64,000 bases of DNA. Source: Enteractinococcus coprophilus (GTDB lineage Bacteria; Actinomycetota; Actinomycetes; Actinomycetales; Micrococcaceae). The DNA lies in NCBI RefSeq assembly GCF_006716305.1, contig NZ_VFOU01000002.1, positions 1 to 64,000 of the forward strand. The letters are read 5' to 3'. The stretch's first letter is position 1. Every line of letters begins with the position of its first letter. The notes beneath the pieces were generated by a model. That model was not told the origin of the DNA. It was given only the letters and a program-made list of their open reading frames with translations, and searched no databases. A program made the position numbers and the translations under genes. This document shows, in pieces, positions 45,158-55,781 of this stretch.

Positions 45158-46426
45158 GTGGCCAGTACTCTTGACGAGCTCAACGAGTCGAGTGAAAAAC
45201 GACCGTATTTTACCGTTTCACAACTGTGGACGGATACTCTTGGCCGTCTCGGCGTGCGCTCCCTGCAGTTACTCATCGTCGGTACGCTCGTCGGGCTGGT
45301 GATTCTCGCCCTGCTCAACCTAACGGTCGTGGTCATCCCAGCGTTGATCGCTGTCATCTTGGCGTGTGCTCTGTGGCCCCTGGTGCGGTTGTGCCGACGG
45401 GTCATGCCCAACGTGCTGGCCGCCTGGACAGTCTTCCTGGGGTCGTTGTTGATCCTTGGTGGCATCGGCACAGCACTGGTGTTTTCTGTTATCAACGAAT
45501 GGTCCACGCTGGTGGAACAAGCGGTAGAGGGCTTCAACCAGTTGCGCGAAGGGGCAGAACAACTCCTCGGCGGCCTGGCCTTTGTTATTGATCAGGATCA
45601 GATTGATTCCATGCTTGCCACGGTCACCGGGTTCTTGACCTCCGCGGAGTTCGGCACCGGCGCCGTGACCACGATTAGTGCGGCTGGAACCTTTGTCACC
45701 AGTTTGGTGCTGTTGTTAGTGATCCTATTTTTCTTACTCAAAGACGGCGACCGTATCTGGGCGTTCTTCGTCTCGTGGGCCCCCGACCACTTCCGGGCGC
45801 AAACGATCGCGTCCGGTGACCGTGCAATGCACACCTTTGGTGGTTATATTCGTGGCACCGCGATCGTGGCAGCTGCCGATGCCATCGGCATTACGACGGC
45901 ACTGTTGATTCTCCAAGTGCCGTTGGCCATCCCGCTGGGTGTGGTGGTCTTCCTCGGTGGGTTCATTCCGCTGGTGGGTGCCACAATCGCCGGGATCTTG
46001 GCGACCCTGGTCGCACTGGTTGCCAACGGTCCGGTGGTGGCGCTTATCGTGTTGGGCGCGGTCATTCTGGTCAACCAGCTTGAAGGGAACTTCCTGCAAC
46101 CGGTCGTCATGGCGCAGACCTTGAGTCTGCACGCGCTGGTAATTTTGATGGCGTTGACCGCCGGGACTGTGCTGGCCGGGATCATCGGTGCGGTGTTGGC
46201 CGTCCCACTGGTCGCGGTGGCTTGGAGCGTCATCAAGGTGTGGACCGGTCGCGAAGAAATTGAAGGACTCGGCCCGGTTGATAAAGCGCAATTACAGATC
46301 GAAGCGGTTGGGGACGAACGCCGTCACCAGCTTCGAGAAGCCAAGCGCCAAGAGCAGGCCGAAAAAGCCGCAGCAAAAGCCACGAAGTCGTCTGACGATA
46401 TGGAGTCTGACGACGACAACGCTTAG
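45158..46426 (+). CDS. AI-2E family transporter (second paralogue)
   Basis: 422 residues with about eight helices; PerM/AI-2E marks include LLVILFFLLKDGDRIWAFF, FGGYIRGTAIVAAADAIGI, GGFIPLVGATIAGILATLVAL and NQLEGNFLQPVVMAQTLSLH. The C-terminal 60 residues are hydrophilic (REAKRQEQAEKAAAKA, then acidic). GTG 45158 with GGGAGG six bases upstream gives MASTLDELNESSEKRPYFTV; the frame upstream to 45131 is unlikely. It converges with the VOC gene, overlapping by four bases. Substrate unknown. Confidence 0.87.
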   Translation: MASTLDELNESSEKRPYFTVSQLWTDTLGRLGVRSLQLLIVGTLVGLVILALLNLTVVVIPALIAVILACALWPLVRLCRRVMPNVLAAWTVFLGSLLILGGIGTALVFSVINEWSTLVEQAVEGFNQLREGAEQLLGGLAFVIDQDQIDSMLATVTGFLTSAEFGTGAVTTISAAGTFVTSLVLLLVILFFLLKDGDRIWAFFVSWAPDHFRAQTIASGDRAMHTFGGYIRGTAIVAAADAIGITTALLILQVPLAIPLGVVVFLGGFIPLVGATIAGILATLVALVANGPVVALIVLGAVILVNQLEGNFLQPVVMAQTLSLHALVILMALTAGTVLAGIIGAVLAVPLVAVAWSVIKVWTGREEIEGLGPVDKAQLQIEAVGDERRHQLREAKRQEQAEKAAAKATKSSDDMESDDDNA

Positions 46427-46863
46427 ATCAACTGTGGACGCGGTGAGTCTTCATCGCAGGAAAATGCCCACATGACGCCGAACTGGTCAAAGACCTGACC
46501 ATACCAGCCACCCCAGGGTGCCTGTTCAAATGGCATGGCTTCTGAGCCGCCGCCATCGATGAGTTGAGCCATGTAGCCACGGGCCTCATCGGCGTTTTGG
46601 GTGGTGAGCAAGAAAGAATAAGCCGTATCGCGAATGGGATAGGTCTTGTCGTCGACCACATCGGATCCGGCGATGCTGCCACCGGGGAAGTCTAACGTGG
46701 CGTGCGCGACCGCGCCTGGGTGGGGTTCGAACGGCATACCCTCCATCGGAACGTCGTCGTAGGTCATGATGTTGAGTTCTCCGCCGAAGATTTCATGCCA
46801 ATGATGCATAGCTTCGGCGGTGGTGCCTGGAAGTGAGATATAGGTAGCAAGTGCGCGCGCCAT
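46423..46863 (-). CDS. VOC (PhnB-like) superfamily protein
   Basis: 146 residues, one glyoxalase/bleomycin-resistance type module of the PhnB / 3-demethylubiquinone-methyltransferase-like branch: ATYISLPGTTAEAMHHWHEIFGG at the N-terminus and PFEQAPWGGWYGQVFDQFGVMWAF at the C-terminus. These proteins are cytoplasmic, metal-binding or ligand-binding; the substrate is not known. ATG 46863 has CAGGAG upstream. Monocistronic by appearance. Confidence 0.85.
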   Translation of the reverse strand: MARALATYISLPGTTAEAMHHWHEIFGGELNIMTYDDVPMEGMPFEPHPGAVAHATLDFPGGSIAGSDVVDDKTYPIRDTAYSFLLTTQNADEARGYMAQLIDGGGSEAMPFEQAPWGGWYGQVFDQFGVMWAFSCDEDSPRPQLI

Positions 46864-47049
46864 GAGAGTGCTCCTGAGTCATCGGAAGAAGTATGCAGCA
46901 TTGTACGGAGCACTGCGACACGAGGATATGCGTGAGTGAAAACTCAAAGCCACTGCTGATGAAATTCGCCCAGCGGTCGGCAGGAATCGGCACAGCTGGG
47001 GGCGGTATATTGCTCAACATCCACGAGTGCAGTCCGGCTCAGTGGCAGG

Positions 47050-48372
47050 TTAGCCACCGTTCCCTAGTGGAGCCAGCGCTTCATAGAGTTCATTGGCTCC
47101 GGCGGCCACAAAGACCCCTGCGGTCATGCCCAACAGGACGTTGTGGAACCACTTATTGCGAAATTGCGTGGGTACAAAGCGTTTCTGGTTATTCAAGAAC
47201 AACAACGTGATCGCAAGAAATGGCATGAACAATGCACCCAGGGTGCCATACAGCAAGATCAAAAAGATCGGCTGATCAAAGAACAACAATGCCATTGTGG
47301 GGAAGGTGAGCATCAGCATATAGAAACGGGCTGGTTTGGATTGCAAAGTGGGAGCGTCGTCTTGATCTAGATCATCGGCGGGACGTCGGAAGTTTGCCCA
47401 GAAATCTGCAAACATCAACGAGACGCCGTGCCATACGCCCAACAGCGACGAGAAGGACGCGGCAAAGAATCCGATGAGAAAGACCACCGACCAGGCTTCC
47501 CCGTAACGGTCTGCTAATACCGTTGAGATGTCGAGCAGGCCATCATCACCGGCGGAAATGGCAAGGCCTGCGGAATAGAGCAGCTCGACGCCCATGATCA
47601 TGGTCCCAAAGACGAAAATACCGGTCAGCACGTAGGCGGTGGCATTGTCGAAGCGCATGACGCGCATCCATTTGGGTTTGCTCCAACCTTTTTCCCGAAG
47701 CCAGTAGCCATAGGCGGCAAGCGTGATCGTCCCGCCGACCCCACCGGCTAGTGCCAGGACGTAGAACATGCCACCTTCCTCGGTGGGCAAGCGTGGGATC
47801 AATCCGGCAGCGATGTCTCCAAGGTTTGGCACTGTGAGCGCGGCGGAGAGCAGCACCGTGACGAACATGATGCCGATCAGGATCATCATTAATTTCTCGA
47901 TGAGTTGATATCGATCAAGCCATACCAATGCCAGACCGATGAGGCCGGCTGCGATGGCGAAAATTTTCAGATCAATTGCTGGGAACAGCGCGGCCAGGGG
48001 GAGTGCAGTGGAGCTCATGGCGGTTGCTCCGTAGACGATGCCCCAAATCAGAATGTAGGGACCGAAATACCAGCTCGTCCACGAACCCAGTGTTCGCCAA
48101 CCTTGAAAGATCGTTTTCCCGGTGGAGAGGTAGTAGCGCCCAACACCTTCGACCAGCAGAATCTTCAAGATGACGCCGACGACGATCGCCCATACCAACA
48201 TGTAGCCATAACGGGAGCCTGCGGTGAGTGTGGCCACGAGATCGGCCGCACCGACACCGGTTGCGGCCGCGACAATCCCCGGGCCGATTTTGTTCCAGCT
48301 GGGTTTGACCTGGGGTTCATGCAACTCAGCTTCAGTGAACCCGACCTCGGTGGAATGGTTCGTATTCGTCAT
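47050..48372 (-). CDS. Nramp-related divalent metal transporter without the DPGN motif
   Basis: 440 residues, about eleven helices. Helix 1 reads GPGIVAAATGVGAADLVATLTAG, where true Nramp proteins carry DPGN; helix 6 reads VLALAGGVGGTITLAAYGYWL, lacking the Met-Pro-His metal motif. Both changes are typical of the Nramp-like branch common in bacteria whose substrate is not settled (some relatives move Mg or Al). So it should not be called a manganese transporter without test. ATG 48372 has AGGGGGCG upstream; the frame further upstream (to 48435) lacks support. Confidence 0.85.
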   Translation of the reverse strand: MTNTNHSTEVGFTEAELHEPQVKPSWNKIGPGIVAAATGVGAADLVATLTAGSRYGYMLVWAIVVGVILKILLVEGVGRYYLSTGKTIFQGWRTLGSWTSWYFGPYILIWGIVYGATAMSSTALPLAALFPAIDLKIFAIAAGLIGLALVWLDRYQLIEKLMMILIGIMFVTVLLSAALTVPNLGDIAAGLIPRLPTEEGGMFYVLALAGGVGGTITLAAYGYWLREKGWSKPKWMRVMRFDNATAYVLTGIFVFGTMIMGVELLYSAGLAISAGDDGLLDISTVLADRYGEAWSVVFLIGFFAASFSSLLGVWHGVSLMFADFWANFRRPADDLDQDDAPTLQSKPARFYMLMLTFPTMALLFFDQPIFLILLYGTLGALFMPFLAITLLFLNNQKRFVPTQFRNKWFHNVLLGMTAGVFVAAGANELYEALAPLGNGG

Positions 48373-48491
48373 GCTGACCGCCCCCTGGTGATGAATTTCA
48401 CGGTATCCGAAATCGGTTCTCAGCAATAGCCTCAAGCGCAGCTACTGGATGAGTTTGAATCCACGGAGGCGATGCTGAGATCAGACGACGC

Positions 48492-48944
48492 TTAATCAGG
48501 TGCTTCAGCGATTGTGGTCTCAGGACCGGGACCCAGAGTAAACCGTCGACCCGAAATGTGGTCTATATCGATGGCGATTACGTCAGGCTTTCGTACGGCC
48601 ACCCAGGCTTCGAGACCTAGAGTATCGACGAGTTCAAGTTCTTTACGGTGTTCCACCTGACGTCCGGTGCCATATATAACGGCACTTGTGGCAGAGTTTC
48701 CTTCGATGCGGTCTGTCTCGAGCGCGAGGTATCCGCCGGTTGCGGTCGCAAAAAGCTTGTTGCCAGGAGAAGTACGAATGTAGGCCACGACATCGTCAAC
48801 GTCGTTGACATGGACGGCGAAGTTGATGGGGAAAATATCTGGCTTGCCGTCGAGTGAGATGGCGAGTCTGCCGAAGTTTTTATCAGACAGAAACGCGAGA
48901 GTTTCTTCGACTGTCAGTTGAGTAATGGGGGACGTTGTGTCCAT
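48492..48944 (-). CDS. Pyridoxamine 5'-phosphate oxidase family (split-barrel flavin) protein
   Basis: 150 residues with the split-barrel FMN-binding pattern: ETLAFLSDKNFGRLAISLDGKPDIFPINF, SPGNKLFATATGGYLALETDRI and SAVIYGTGRQVEHR. Members of this group bind FMN, F420 or haem; single-domain short forms are common in actinobacteria and often stress-induced. ATG 48944 is preceded by GAGGAGGAAAG. It is upstream of the Nramp-like gene by 119 bases on the same strand but need not share its transcript. Confidence 0.85.
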   Translation of the reverse strand: MDTTSPITQLTVEETLAFLSDKNFGRLAISLDGKPDIFPINFAVHVNDVDDVVAYIRTSPGNKLFATATGGYLALETDRIEGNSATSAVIYGTGRQVEHRKELELVDTLGLEAWVAVRKPDVIAIDIDHISGRRFTLGPGPETTIAEAPD

Positions 48945-49100
48945 AGCAGCTTTCCTCCTCGACCGCCTGGTGTGATCTACGCCTCAGCCTAGTCGCAGCT
49001 GCGAGGATCAGGAAGCAAGTGAGTACTTCACGCTTGCCCCTCTGGGTCACTGCGAACAGTGGAGAAAAATTCGGAATGAGCTAAGGCAAGGCATAAAAAG

Positions 49101-49172
49101 TGCTCCCCGCCGGACTCGAACCGGCAACCTACTGATTAAGAGTCAGGTGCTCTACCATTGAGCTAGAGGAGC
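49101..49172 (-). tRNA. tRNA-Lys (anticodon CTT)
   Basis: 72 nucleotides. Acceptor GCTCCTC with GGGGAGC (one T-G pair), D-arm AGCTCAATGGTAGAGC, anticodon loop CTCTTAA with CTT, T-arm CCGGTTCGAGTCCGG, discriminator A. CCA is not encoded. Confidence 0.95.
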
Positions 49173-49349
49173 GTATTGCTTCTGAGCAACGAAAAAAGAC
49201 TTTATCAAAGAATTCTCGCTAGGTAAAATTCAAGGTCAGCTTCGTAGTGACCAGCATACCGGAAGCAAAATTTCTGCACGCGAGCCTTGCAAGAACCTGT
49301 TGTCTGAGACACGATCGGTCACGTGAAGTTTTGTAGGACACAAGATCAG

Positions 49350-49355
49350 TAGGAT
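49350..49355 (+). promoter_or_regulatory. -10 box of leaderless ilvD
   Basis: TAGGAT seven bases before ATG 49363; no ribosome site is present. Confidence 0.5.
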
Positions 49356-49362
49356 TTGTCCC

Positions 49363-51084
49363 ATGACGTCTAAGAATCCCGAAATTGACATGAAGCCGCG
49401 CTCGCGCGATGTAACCGATGGATATGAGCGTGCACCAGCCCGCGGAATGCTCCGGGCTGTGGGCATGGGTGATGATGACTGGGATAAGCCACAGATTGGT
49501 ATCGCCTCGTCCTGGAACGAAATCACGCCGTGTAACCTGTCGCTCGACCGCCTAGCCGAAGCAGCAAAGACCGGCGTGCACGCCGCCGGAGGATACCCGC
49601 TACAGTTCGGCACCATCTCGGTTTCCGACGGGATTTCCATGGGCCACGACGGCATGCACTTCTCCCTGGTCTCCCGCGAGGTCATCGCCGACTCGGTAGA
49701 AACCGTCATGATGGCCGAACGCCTCGATGGTTCGGTCTTGCTAGCAGGCTGTGACAAATCGCTGCCTGGTATGCTCATGGCTGCCGCGCGGTTGGATCTG
49801 GCTTCGGTCTTCGTCTATGCCGGTTCGATTATGCCGGGCTATGCCACGCTGTCGGATGGCGTGGAACGTCAGGTTACTCTGATCGATGCGTTTGAAGCAG
49901 TGGGCGCGTGCGCTCGTGGCACGATGTCGCTTGAAGACCTGGATGCCATCGAACGTGCGATCTGCCCGGGTGAAGGTGCCTGTGGCGGGATGTACACCGC
50001 CAACTCGATGGCTTCGGTTGCCGAGGCACTGGGTATGTCGATCCCGGGCGCTGCAGCCCCGCCATCGGCAGACCGTCGTCGTGACTATGATGCACGCAAA
50101 GCCGGCGAAGCCGTGGTCAACATGCTGGCCCAGGGCATCACCGCTCGTGACATCTTGACCAAAGAGGCCTTCGAAAACGCGATCGCCGTCATGATGGCCT
50201 TTGGTGGTTCGTCCAACACCGTGCTGCACCTGTTGGCCATAGCCTATGAAGCCGGTGTGGAACTGTCGCTGCACGACTTCAACCGCATTGGCGATAAGAT
50301 CCCACACATCGCGGACATGAAGCCATTTGGTCAGTACGTGATGACCGACCTGGACCGTATCGGTGGTGTCCCTGTCGTGATGCAGGCGCTGCTGGACGAA
50401 GGGCTGATCCACGGTGATGCGTTGACCGTGACCGGTAAAACCGTTGCCGAAAACCTGGCAGAACTGCAGCCGAAAAAGCTTGACGGTTCGGTGTTGCGCA
50501 GCATGGAGAATCCAATCCACAAAACCGGTGGACTGACTATTCTGCACGGCTCGATGGCCCCGGAAGGTGCTGTGGTGAAATCGGCCGGGTTCGATGCCGA
50601 GGTCTTTGAAGGCACCGCACGCGTCTTCGAGCGCGAGCAACAGGCCATGGATGCACTGGCAGCCGATGAGCTCAAAGCCGGCGACGTCGTCGTCATCCGC
50701 TATGAAGGGCCCAAGGGTGGACCGGGCATGCGTGAGATGCTGGCCATCACCGGTGCTATTAAAGGTGCAGGCTTAGGTTCTGACGTGCTGCTGATCACCG
50801 ATGGTCGCTTCTCGGGTGGTACGACCGGGCTGTGCATTGGCCACATCGCACCGGAAGCCGCGGTTGGTGGTCCGATCGCACTGGTCGAAGACGGCGACAT
50901 CATCCGGGTGGATATTGCCAACCGCAGCATCGACCTGCAGGTCTCCGACGACGAGCTTGCCGCTCGGAAAGCCAACTGGCAGCCGATCCCACCGAAGTTC
51001 ACCGGGGGAGTGCTGGGCAAGTTCTCACAACTCGTACAGTCCGCCGCGGTCGGCGCGCACTGTAACGTAGAACACGACAACTAA
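49363..51084 (+). CDS. ilvD: Dihydroxy-acid dehydratase
   Basis: 573 residues. The Fe-S enzyme that dehydrates dihydroxy acids to 2-oxo acids, the third common step in Ile and Val synthesis. Cluster cysteines are in [12 protein letters not shown] and [16 protein letters not shown]; the C-terminal substrate loop [21 protein letters not shown] is complete. The start follows a -10 box by seven bases, so it is likely leaderless. ilvBNC follow after the attenuator region. Confidence 0.97.
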   Translation: MTSKNPEIDMKPRSRDVTDGYERAPARGMLRAVGMGDDDWDKPQIGIASSWNEITPCNLSLDRLAEAAKTGVHAAGGYPLQFGTISVSDGISMGHDGMHFSLVSREVIADSVETVMMAERLDGSVLLAGCDKSLPGMLMAAARLDLASVFVYAGSIMPGYATLSDGVERQVTLIDAFEAVGACARGTMSLEDLDAIERAICPGEGACGGMYTANSMASVAEALGMSIPGAAAPPSADRRRDYDARKAGEAVVNMLAQGITARDILTKEAFENAIAVMMAFGGSSNTVLHLLAIAYEAGVELSLHDFNRIGDKIPHIADMKPFGQYVMTDLDRIGGVPVVMQALLDEGLIHGDALTVTGKTVAENLAELQPKKLDGSVLRSMENPIHKTGGLTILHGSMAPEGAVVKSAGFDAEVFEGTARVFEREQQAMDALAADELKAGDVVVIRYEGPKGGPGMREMLAITGAIKGAGLGSDVLLITDGRFSGGTTGLCIGHIAPEAAVGGPIALVEDGDIIRVDIANRSIDLQVSDDELAARKANWQPIPPKFTGGVLGKFSQLVQSAAVGAHCNVEHDN

Positions 51085-51092
51085 GCGATACC

Positions 51093-51103
51093 CCTGCTCG
51101 GGG
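51093..51103 (+). repeat. Distal complement of the ilvB terminator arm
   Basis: CCTGCTCGGGG is the exact complement of 51233-51243, which overlaps the first arm of the ilvB attenuator terminator. It could act as antiterminator if transcription reads through from ilvD. Confidence 0.4.
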
Positions 51104-51115
51104 AGTGTGCTCGAT

Positions 51116-51144
51116 TTGACAATTTCGGGCGAAACGACAATTAT
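51116..51144 (+). promoter_or_regulatory. Promoter of ilvB leader
   Basis: Consensus -35 TTGACA at 51116-51121, 17-base spacer, AATTAT at 51139-51144. The expected start site coincides with the leader-peptide ATG at 51151. Confidence 0.6.
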
Positions 51145-51150
51145 TAGGGC

Positions 51151-51180
51151 ATGTCGAAGACCCTAGTAGTCGTTATTTAG
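51151..51180 (+). CDS. ilvB leader peptide MSKTLVVVI
   Basis: Nine codons and a stop: ATG TCG AAG ACC CTA GTA GTC GTT ATT TAG. Five consecutive codons specify Leu-Val-Val-Val-Ile, all products of the pathway encoded downstream, using four different types of codon ending. Its position right after a promoter and before two hairpins identifies it as the sensing peptide of a transcription attenuator. It may itself be leaderless. Too short for ordinary gene finding. Confidence 0.85.
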   Translation: MSKTLVVVI

Positions 51181-51230
51181 CAGCGCATGGACTGAAGAAT
51201 TCAGTTGGCAGCAACGCCATCCATGCGCTG
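51181..51230 (+). promoter_or_regulatory. First hairpin of the ilvB attenuator
   Basis: Perfect 11-bp stem CAGCGCATGGA (51181-51191) / TCCATGCGCTG (51220-51230), starting directly after the leader stop codon, with a small CTGAAGAATTCAG palindrome in its loop. A ribosome stalled on the Val/Ile codons would cover its first arm. Confidence 0.7.
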
Positions 51231-51270
51231 AACCCCGAGCAGGCAAACCCGCCGCAGCCGGGGTTTTTTT
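51231..51270 (+). terminator. Attenuator terminator before ilvB
   Basis: AACCCCG (51231-51237) pairs with CGGGGTT (51259-51265), followed by a run of seven T (51264-51270). It begins immediately after the first hairpin. Confidence 0.8.
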
Positions 51271-51361
51271 ATGGGCATCGCAAAACCGCGAACCACCCAA
51301 CGACGTGAACGACGTCGACAGCAATAACTACACAACTTACGACTGATCGAGGCACACTGAG

Positions 51362-53230
51362 ATGAGTTCCGGATCAAATATCACCCCTTCGGTGATGCCA
51401 GCTCACCCGCCGCAGCGGGAAAAAACCGTACATGACTCTGACGCACAGGCTGTTCCTGGCCCCAACCGGGTCGTAGAGCCCACCAAGATGACCGGGGCCC
51501 AGGCGATAGTTCGTTCACTGGAAGAACTCGACGTCACCGATGTTTTCGGATTGCCCGGCGGAGCGATTCTGCCGACCTATGACCCACTGATGGATACCTC
51601 GCGTATTCGCCACATCCTGGTCCGTCACGAACAAGGCGCCGGCCACGCAGCCCAGGGCTACTACCTGGCCACCGGCAAAACCGGTGTGGCTATTGCGACT
51701 TCCGGGCCTGGGGCAACCAACCTGGTGACCGCGATTGCCGATGCCAATATGGACTCCGAGGCCGTGGTGTTTATTACCGGGCAGGTCGGATCCAAGCTGA
51801 TCGGCTCGGATGCTTTCCAGGAAGCCGATATCGTGGGGATCACCATGCCGATCACCAAACACTCGTTTTTGGTGCGTCGTGCTGAAGACATTCCACAGGC
51901 TCTGGCCGAAGCGTTTTACATTGCCAACACCGGCCGCCCAGGTCCAGTGCTGGTGGATATCACCAAAGACGCCCAAGAGTCCCAGATGGAATTTTCCTGG
52001 CCACCGGTCATGGACCTGCCAGGCTACCGTCCGGTGACCCGCGGACATTCCCGCCAGGTGCGCGAAGCCGCCAAGCTGATTCAAGAAGCCAAGCGCCCGG
52101 TACTCTACGTTGGCGGCGGCACCATGCGAGCTCAGGCGGCCGAAGAACTGGCCGAGCTGGCCAAACTGACCGGCGCACCAGTGGTGACCACTCTGAATGC
52201 TCGCGGTATTTTCCCCGACGACGACCCACAGAACCTTGGCATGCCCGGCATGCACGGCACGGTTGCTGCGGTCTCCGCGCTGCAGATGTCAGACCTGCTG
52301 ATCACCCTGGGAGCGCGTTTTGATGACCGCGTGACTGGACAGTTAGCGTCATTTGCCCCGCTGGCCAAAGTCATTCACGCCGATATTGACCCGGCTGAGA
52401 TCTCCAAGAACCGCATCGCTGATGTGCCCATCGTGGGCGATATCAAAGCGATCCTGCCAGAATTGTCCGACCAGCTTCGCACAAACTTCAGCGAACACGG
52501 CACCCCGGATTTGACCGAGTGGTGGACGATCGTCAACAAGACCCGCGACACCTACCCGCTGGGCTACACGGCGACCGATGACGGTCTGTTAGCACCACAA
52601 AAGGTGCTGGAAGTCCTCTCGGATGTCGCCGGACCAGAAGCGATCTACGTGGCCGGCGTCGGTCAGCACCAAATGTGGGGCGCCCAGTTTGTCAAATACA
52701 ACCGGCCAGACCAGTGGATGAACTCTGCTGGGCTTGGCACGATGGGCTTTGCCGTTCCAGCGGCGATGGGTGCCCAGATCGGTGCACCAGACCGCGCGGT
52801 CTGGGCCATTGACGGTGACGGGTGCTTCCAGATGACCAACCAAGAGTTGGCCACCTGTACGATCAATAAGATCCCGATTAAGGTCGCGTTGATCAACAAC
52901 TCCTCACTGGGCATGGTCCGCCAGTGGCAGACCCTGTTCTACGATTCCCGGTACTCCAATACTGATCTGAATACCGGTGCCGATTCGATCCGCGTGCCAG
53001 ACTTCGTCAAACTTGCCGAAGCCTACGGTGCTGTGGGAATCCGCGTTGAAAAGGAAGAAGACATCGCCCCGGCTATTGAGCGGGCCATGGAAATCAACGA
53101 CCGTCCGGTCGTGATCGATTTTGTGGTCTCAGCCGACTCGATGGTGTGGCCAATGGTGCCCGCCGGTGTCCCGAACGACCAGATTCAAGTAGCCCGGGAT
53201 ATGACCCCGGAATGGGACGAGGAGGACTAA
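51362..53230 (+). CDS. ilvB: Acetolactate synthase large subunit
   Basis: 622 residues. ThDP/FAD enzyme that condenses pyruvate with pyruvate or 2-oxobutyrate, the entry step to Val/Leu and Ile. Marks: [36 protein letters not shown] (catalytic Glu), [20 protein letters not shown], and the ThDP motif [15 protein letters not shown]. An N-terminal extension of about 40 residues precedes the first domain. The leader between 51271 and 51361 carries GAGGCACACTGAG before the ATG. ilvN follows with a four-base gap. Confidence 0.97.
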   Translation: MSSGSNITPSVMPAHPPQREKTVHDSDAQAVPGPNRVVEPTKMTGAQAIVRSLEELDVTDVFGLPGGAILPTYDPLMDTSRIRHILVRHEQGAGHAAQGYYLATGKTGVAIATSGPGATNLVTAIADANMDSEAVVFITGQVGSKLIGSDAFQEADIVGITMPITKHSFLVRRAEDIPQALAEAFYIANTGRPGPVLVDITKDAQESQMEFSWPPVMDLPGYRPVTRGHSRQVREAAKLIQEAKRPVLYVGGGTMRAQAAEELAELAKLTGAPVVTTLNARGIFPDDDPQNLGMPGMHGTVAAVSALQMSDLLITLGARFDDRVTGQLASFAPLAKVIHADIDPAEISKNRIADVPIVGDIKAILPELSDQLRTNFSEHGTPDLTEWWTIVNKTRDTYPLGYTATDDGLLAPQKVLEVLSDVAGPEAIYVAGVGQHQMWGAQFVKYNRPDQWMNSAGLGTMGFAVPAAMGAQIGAPDRAVWAIDGDGCFQMTNQELATCTINKIPIKVALINNSSLGMVRQWQTLFYDSRYSNTDLNTGADSIRVPDFVKLAEAYGAVGIRVEKEEDIAPAIERAMEINDRPVVIDFVVSADSMVWPMVPAGVPNDQIQVARDMTPEWDEED

Positions 53231-53233
53231 CCC

Positions 53234-53743
53234 ATGCAACGCCATACCCTTTCTGTTCTGGTCCAAGACGTTCCCGGTGTACTCACCCGGGTCGCTGGCC
53301 TGTTTGCGCGCCGCGCCTTCAACATCGAATCCCTGACCGTGGGACCATCCGAAGTCGAAGGCCTATCCCGCATGACTGTCGTGGTCGAAGCCGAAGCCAA
53401 CGCCTTAGAACAGGTCACCAAACAACTCAACAAACTTGTCAACGTCATCAAAATCGTTGAACTGAATCCGGAACAGTCTTCCCAGCGCGACCACATCCTG
53501 GTCAAGGTTCGCTCCGATGCATCCACCCGCGCATCGGTAGTCCAAGCTGTAGAACTCTTCCGCGCCAACGTCGTCGACGTATCCACCGACGCCGTGACCG
53601 TAGAAGCCACCGGTTCCGCACAGAAACTGGAAGCCCTATTAGAAGTGCTCGAACCCTTTGGCATTCGCGAGCTGGTGCGTTCCGGCACCATCGCAGTTGC
53701 CCGCGGCGGTAAATCTATGACCGACCGTGCTTTGACCAAATAA
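53234..53743 (+). CDS. ilvN: Acetolactate synthase small (regulatory) subunit
   Basis: 169 residues. N-terminal ACT domain (HTLSVLVQDVPGVLTRVAGLF, then RRAFNIESLTVGPSEVEGLSRMTVVV) that binds valine for feedback inhibition, followed by the C-terminal domain with DHILVKVRSDASTRASVVQ and FGIRELVRSGTIAVARG. It starts three bases after the ilvB stop with GACGAGGAGG as ribosome site. Confidence 0.97.
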   Translation: MQRHTLSVLVQDVPGVLTRVAGLFARRAFNIESLTVGPSEVEGLSRMTVVVEAEANALEQVTKQLNKLVNVIKIVELNPEQSSQRDHILVKVRSDASTRASVVQAVELFRANVVDVSTDAVTVEATGSAQKLEALLEVLEPFGIRELVRSGTIAVARGGKSMTDRALTK

Positions 53744-53774
53744 CCAACCACACACCCATCCCAAGGAGAATTAG

Positions 53775-54809
<1,035 letters not shown>

Positions 54810-54834
54810 GTCTGCGTCGTTATAGAATCACGAC

Positions 54835-54868
54835 GACGGGGTATCGGATGCATGTCCGGTACCCCGTC
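54835..54868 (+). terminator. Hairpin after ilvC
   Basis: GACGGGGTA (54835-54843) pairs with TACCCCGTC (54860-54868); the stem continues inward with CGGA/TCCG. There is no U-run. Confidence 0.65.
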
Positions 54869-55005
54869 AGTACGTTAACGTCAGCCATGTTATGGCGACC
54901 CATGACCCTGCCGCCTGGGCAGGCATACGATAAGAAATGAACCATCACCCGGCACGGCGCTGCTCAGACGCGGACGATGGCCGGGTAAAGGCAATGGAGC
55001 ATGAC

Positions 55006-55617
55006 ATGTATAACCTGGACCCTTCAAGCGTGACCGCAGCGGATCTACAAAACCCGCAGATCGATGCTGAAACCCTGCGGACCATCGCCCTGGCCCGCCC
55101 AGATCTCCGCCAGGTGATCCTGCAGCACCCGAATTGCCATGCTGAGCTTGCCAATTTCATCTACGAGTTGCCACCGGTCAACCAGCAAGAACCACCACAC
55201 TTACAGCCCTATCCTGATCCAGCGCAATGGTCAGGCACCTACCAGGCGCCACCGGCTGCCTATGGTTATGCTGCACCCCGGCCGCTATCGCCCGACGACG
55301 AGAAAGTCTGGGGCGTATTGATGCATATCGGCAACCTGCTGCTGGGCTTTCTGGTTCCGCTGATCATTTGGTTGATCTATCGCGACCGCAGCGAAACCCT
55401 CAACCAACAGGGCCGCGCCGCCCTGAACTGGGGGATTAGCTACTTCATCTATCTGCTTGCGTCATCAGTGTTGATGATCGTACTTATCGGGTGGGTCATG
55501 TGGCCGGTGCTGGTCGTGCTGGACGCGGTGTTCTGTATCATTGCCGCCGTCAAAGCCGGCAACCTGCAGGCGTGGCGGTATCCACTGTCGATTACTTTTC
55601 TACAGGTAAGAATCTAA
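55006..55617 (+). CDS. DUF4870 membrane protein with N-terminal helical repeat
   Basis: About 203 residues. The N-terminus (SSVTAADLQNPQIDAETLRTIALARPDLRQVILQHPNCHAEL) resembles the variant leucine-rich repeat module found before membrane domains in actinobacteria; a Pro/Tyr/Gln linker follows; then the DUF4870 (Tic20-like) membrane part with LMHIGNLLLGFLVPLIIWLIYR, the conserved NQQGRAALNWGISYFIY and a last hairpin. Function unknown. ATG 55006 has GGAG six bases upstream; ATG 54994 and 54937 are possible. Confidence 0.8.
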   Translation: MYNLDPSSVTAADLQNPQIDAETLRTIALARPDLRQVILQHPNCHAELANFIYELPPVNQQEPPHLQPYPDPAQWSGTYQAPPAAYGYAAPRPLSPDDEKVWGVLMHIGNLLLGFLVPLIIWLIYRDRSETLNQQGRAALNWGISYFIYLLASSVLMIVLIGWVMWPVLVVLDAVFCIIAAVKAGNLQAWRYPLSITFLQVRI

Positions 55618-55781
55618 CTCCAGAAACTGTTGACCCCAACCGACGGTCAAGCGTTGCTGTGGCGGTAGCGTTGCGGTGTTTGCTCTGTCATAGCTCCAAT
55701 AGCACCCTATGGTCCCACTTAGCGTAAGAAAGGGGGACTATGTAAGCTATAGTTCCAGTTTTCTCTTATGTGGTCCTTGAG

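Noticed and set aside
49741-50640. 299-codon minus-strand frame opposite ilvD
   Set aside because: Antisense to conserved ilvD, His/Gln-rich shadow without features.
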